Assembly: GCA_018806985.1 (NCBI GenBank)
Contig: JADANN010000447.1
Span: 682,001 to 746,000 of the forward strand
Direction of reading: 5' to 3'
Length of the DNA: 64,000 bases
Source: Angiostrongylus vasorum
Lineage: Eukaryota > Nematoda > Chromadorea > Rhabditida > Metastrongylidae
Below, piece by piece: positions 63,755 through 64,000 of this stretch. The notes beneath the pieces were generated by a model, which saw only the letters and a list, made by a program, of their open reading frames with translations, did not search any database and was not told the origin of the DNA. Numbering within the stretch: position 1 is the first letter of the stretch; every line of letters begins with the position of its first letter. The position numbers and the translations under genes are program-made.

Positions 63755-64000
63755 AATATACTTGATACTTGAATTGTCCCTCCTCACTGGTTGTGCAGGC
63801 CTCAGCATAATTTCTGTTTTTTGGGAGACTTGGTGATTAAGCCATTGTGGTTCCTTGGAGCTCCGAGGTCAGCATGCCCAAAGTCTGCCCCAGGTGTTCA
63901 CCACGATAGGCAGTCGCAGGCCTTGTAGATCAGAGGGAGATTTACCACCATACGACTTTGATACCAGGACGGTGGTGGATCCTGGTAATGGTTTACTCTT
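63755..64000 (-). repeat. Repeat family C, copy cut by the window end
   Basis: In plus text it starts ATACTTGAATTGTCCCTCCTC, the reversed AAGT tail, and carries the reversed GGTGAACACCTGGGGCAG and ACCACCGTCCTGGTATCAAA blocks up to the window edge. Confidence 0.85.

Overview
The window reads as nuclear DNA of a clade V (strongylid) nematode, most likely a hookworm. Its genes have small exons with GT/AG introns, it carries a Gly/Tyr-rich secreted peptide gene of the nematode NLP/caenacin type, and it is packed with decayed RTE retrotransposons, Penelope-like elements (PLEs), mariner elements and tRNA-derived SINEs. There is no sign of bacterial operons. Most long open frames are chance frames or retroelement debris. 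The real genes are spliced, with exons mostly under 160 nt, and had to be read exon by exon.

Genes. (1) A kinesin-14 type motor gene lies on the minus strand from about 36,740 to 27,027: a coiled-coil stalk followed by a nearly complete motor domain over at least 13 exons, with introns swollen by RTE, PLE and SINE insertions. (2) An unidentified minus-strand gene follows it; its last three exons are at 26,362-25,761. (3) A CoREST/RCOR-like corepressor gene runs on the plus strand from about 39,751 to 45,047: acidic N-terminus, start of an ELM2 domain, a GATA-like four-cysteine finger, a coiled coil and the second SANT domain. Genes 1 and 3 diverge from a shared region of about 3 kb that holds a head-to-head pair of repeat family C. 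(4) A two-exon Gly/Tyr-rich antimicrobial-type peptide gene is at about 54,512-54,924, with a TATA box and a perfect CRE palindrome upstream. (5) Two weak candidates (48,697-48,920 and 57,782-58,077) have exon-like structure but no recognised product. Several exons of genes 1-4 carry one- or two-base shifts, mostly at homopolymers. This means either consensus errors in the assembly or gene decay, and sequence alone cannot decide.

Repeats. Four short families were grouped by eye. A is a tRNA-like SINE of about 270 bp whose far end carries a conserved GTTGATCAA segment (12 copies). B is a second tRNA-like SINE of about 350 bp (about 11 copies or parts). C is about 370 bp with an AAGT-rich 3' tail (7 copies). 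D is a tRNA-like element with a GCGTTCGTTCCCC box (4 copies). At least two RTE lineages are present; the best copy (58,880-61,345, minus) keeps a reverse transcriptase with FADD. PLE remnants carry GIY-YIG endonuclease segments and short ends that fold as hammerhead ribozymes; the copy at 50,396-50,436 has all core positions. There are two mariner copies, one with both terminal inverted repeats. A polypurine tract of about 780 bp (6,294-7,076) creates spurious long open frames in several registers.

Region by region: 1-20 kb is mostly unassigned DNA with scattered repeats and the polypurine tract. 20-24 kb holds mariner, RTE and PLE pieces. 25.7-36.8 kb is the motor gene and its neighbour with nested insertions. 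37-39.5 kb is the divergent intergenic region. 39.7-45.1 kb is the corepressor gene. 46-54 kb is repeat rich, with the PLE carrying the ribozyme. 54.4-55.1 kb is the peptide gene. 58.9-61.3 kb is the RTE. The rest is mostly unassigned.
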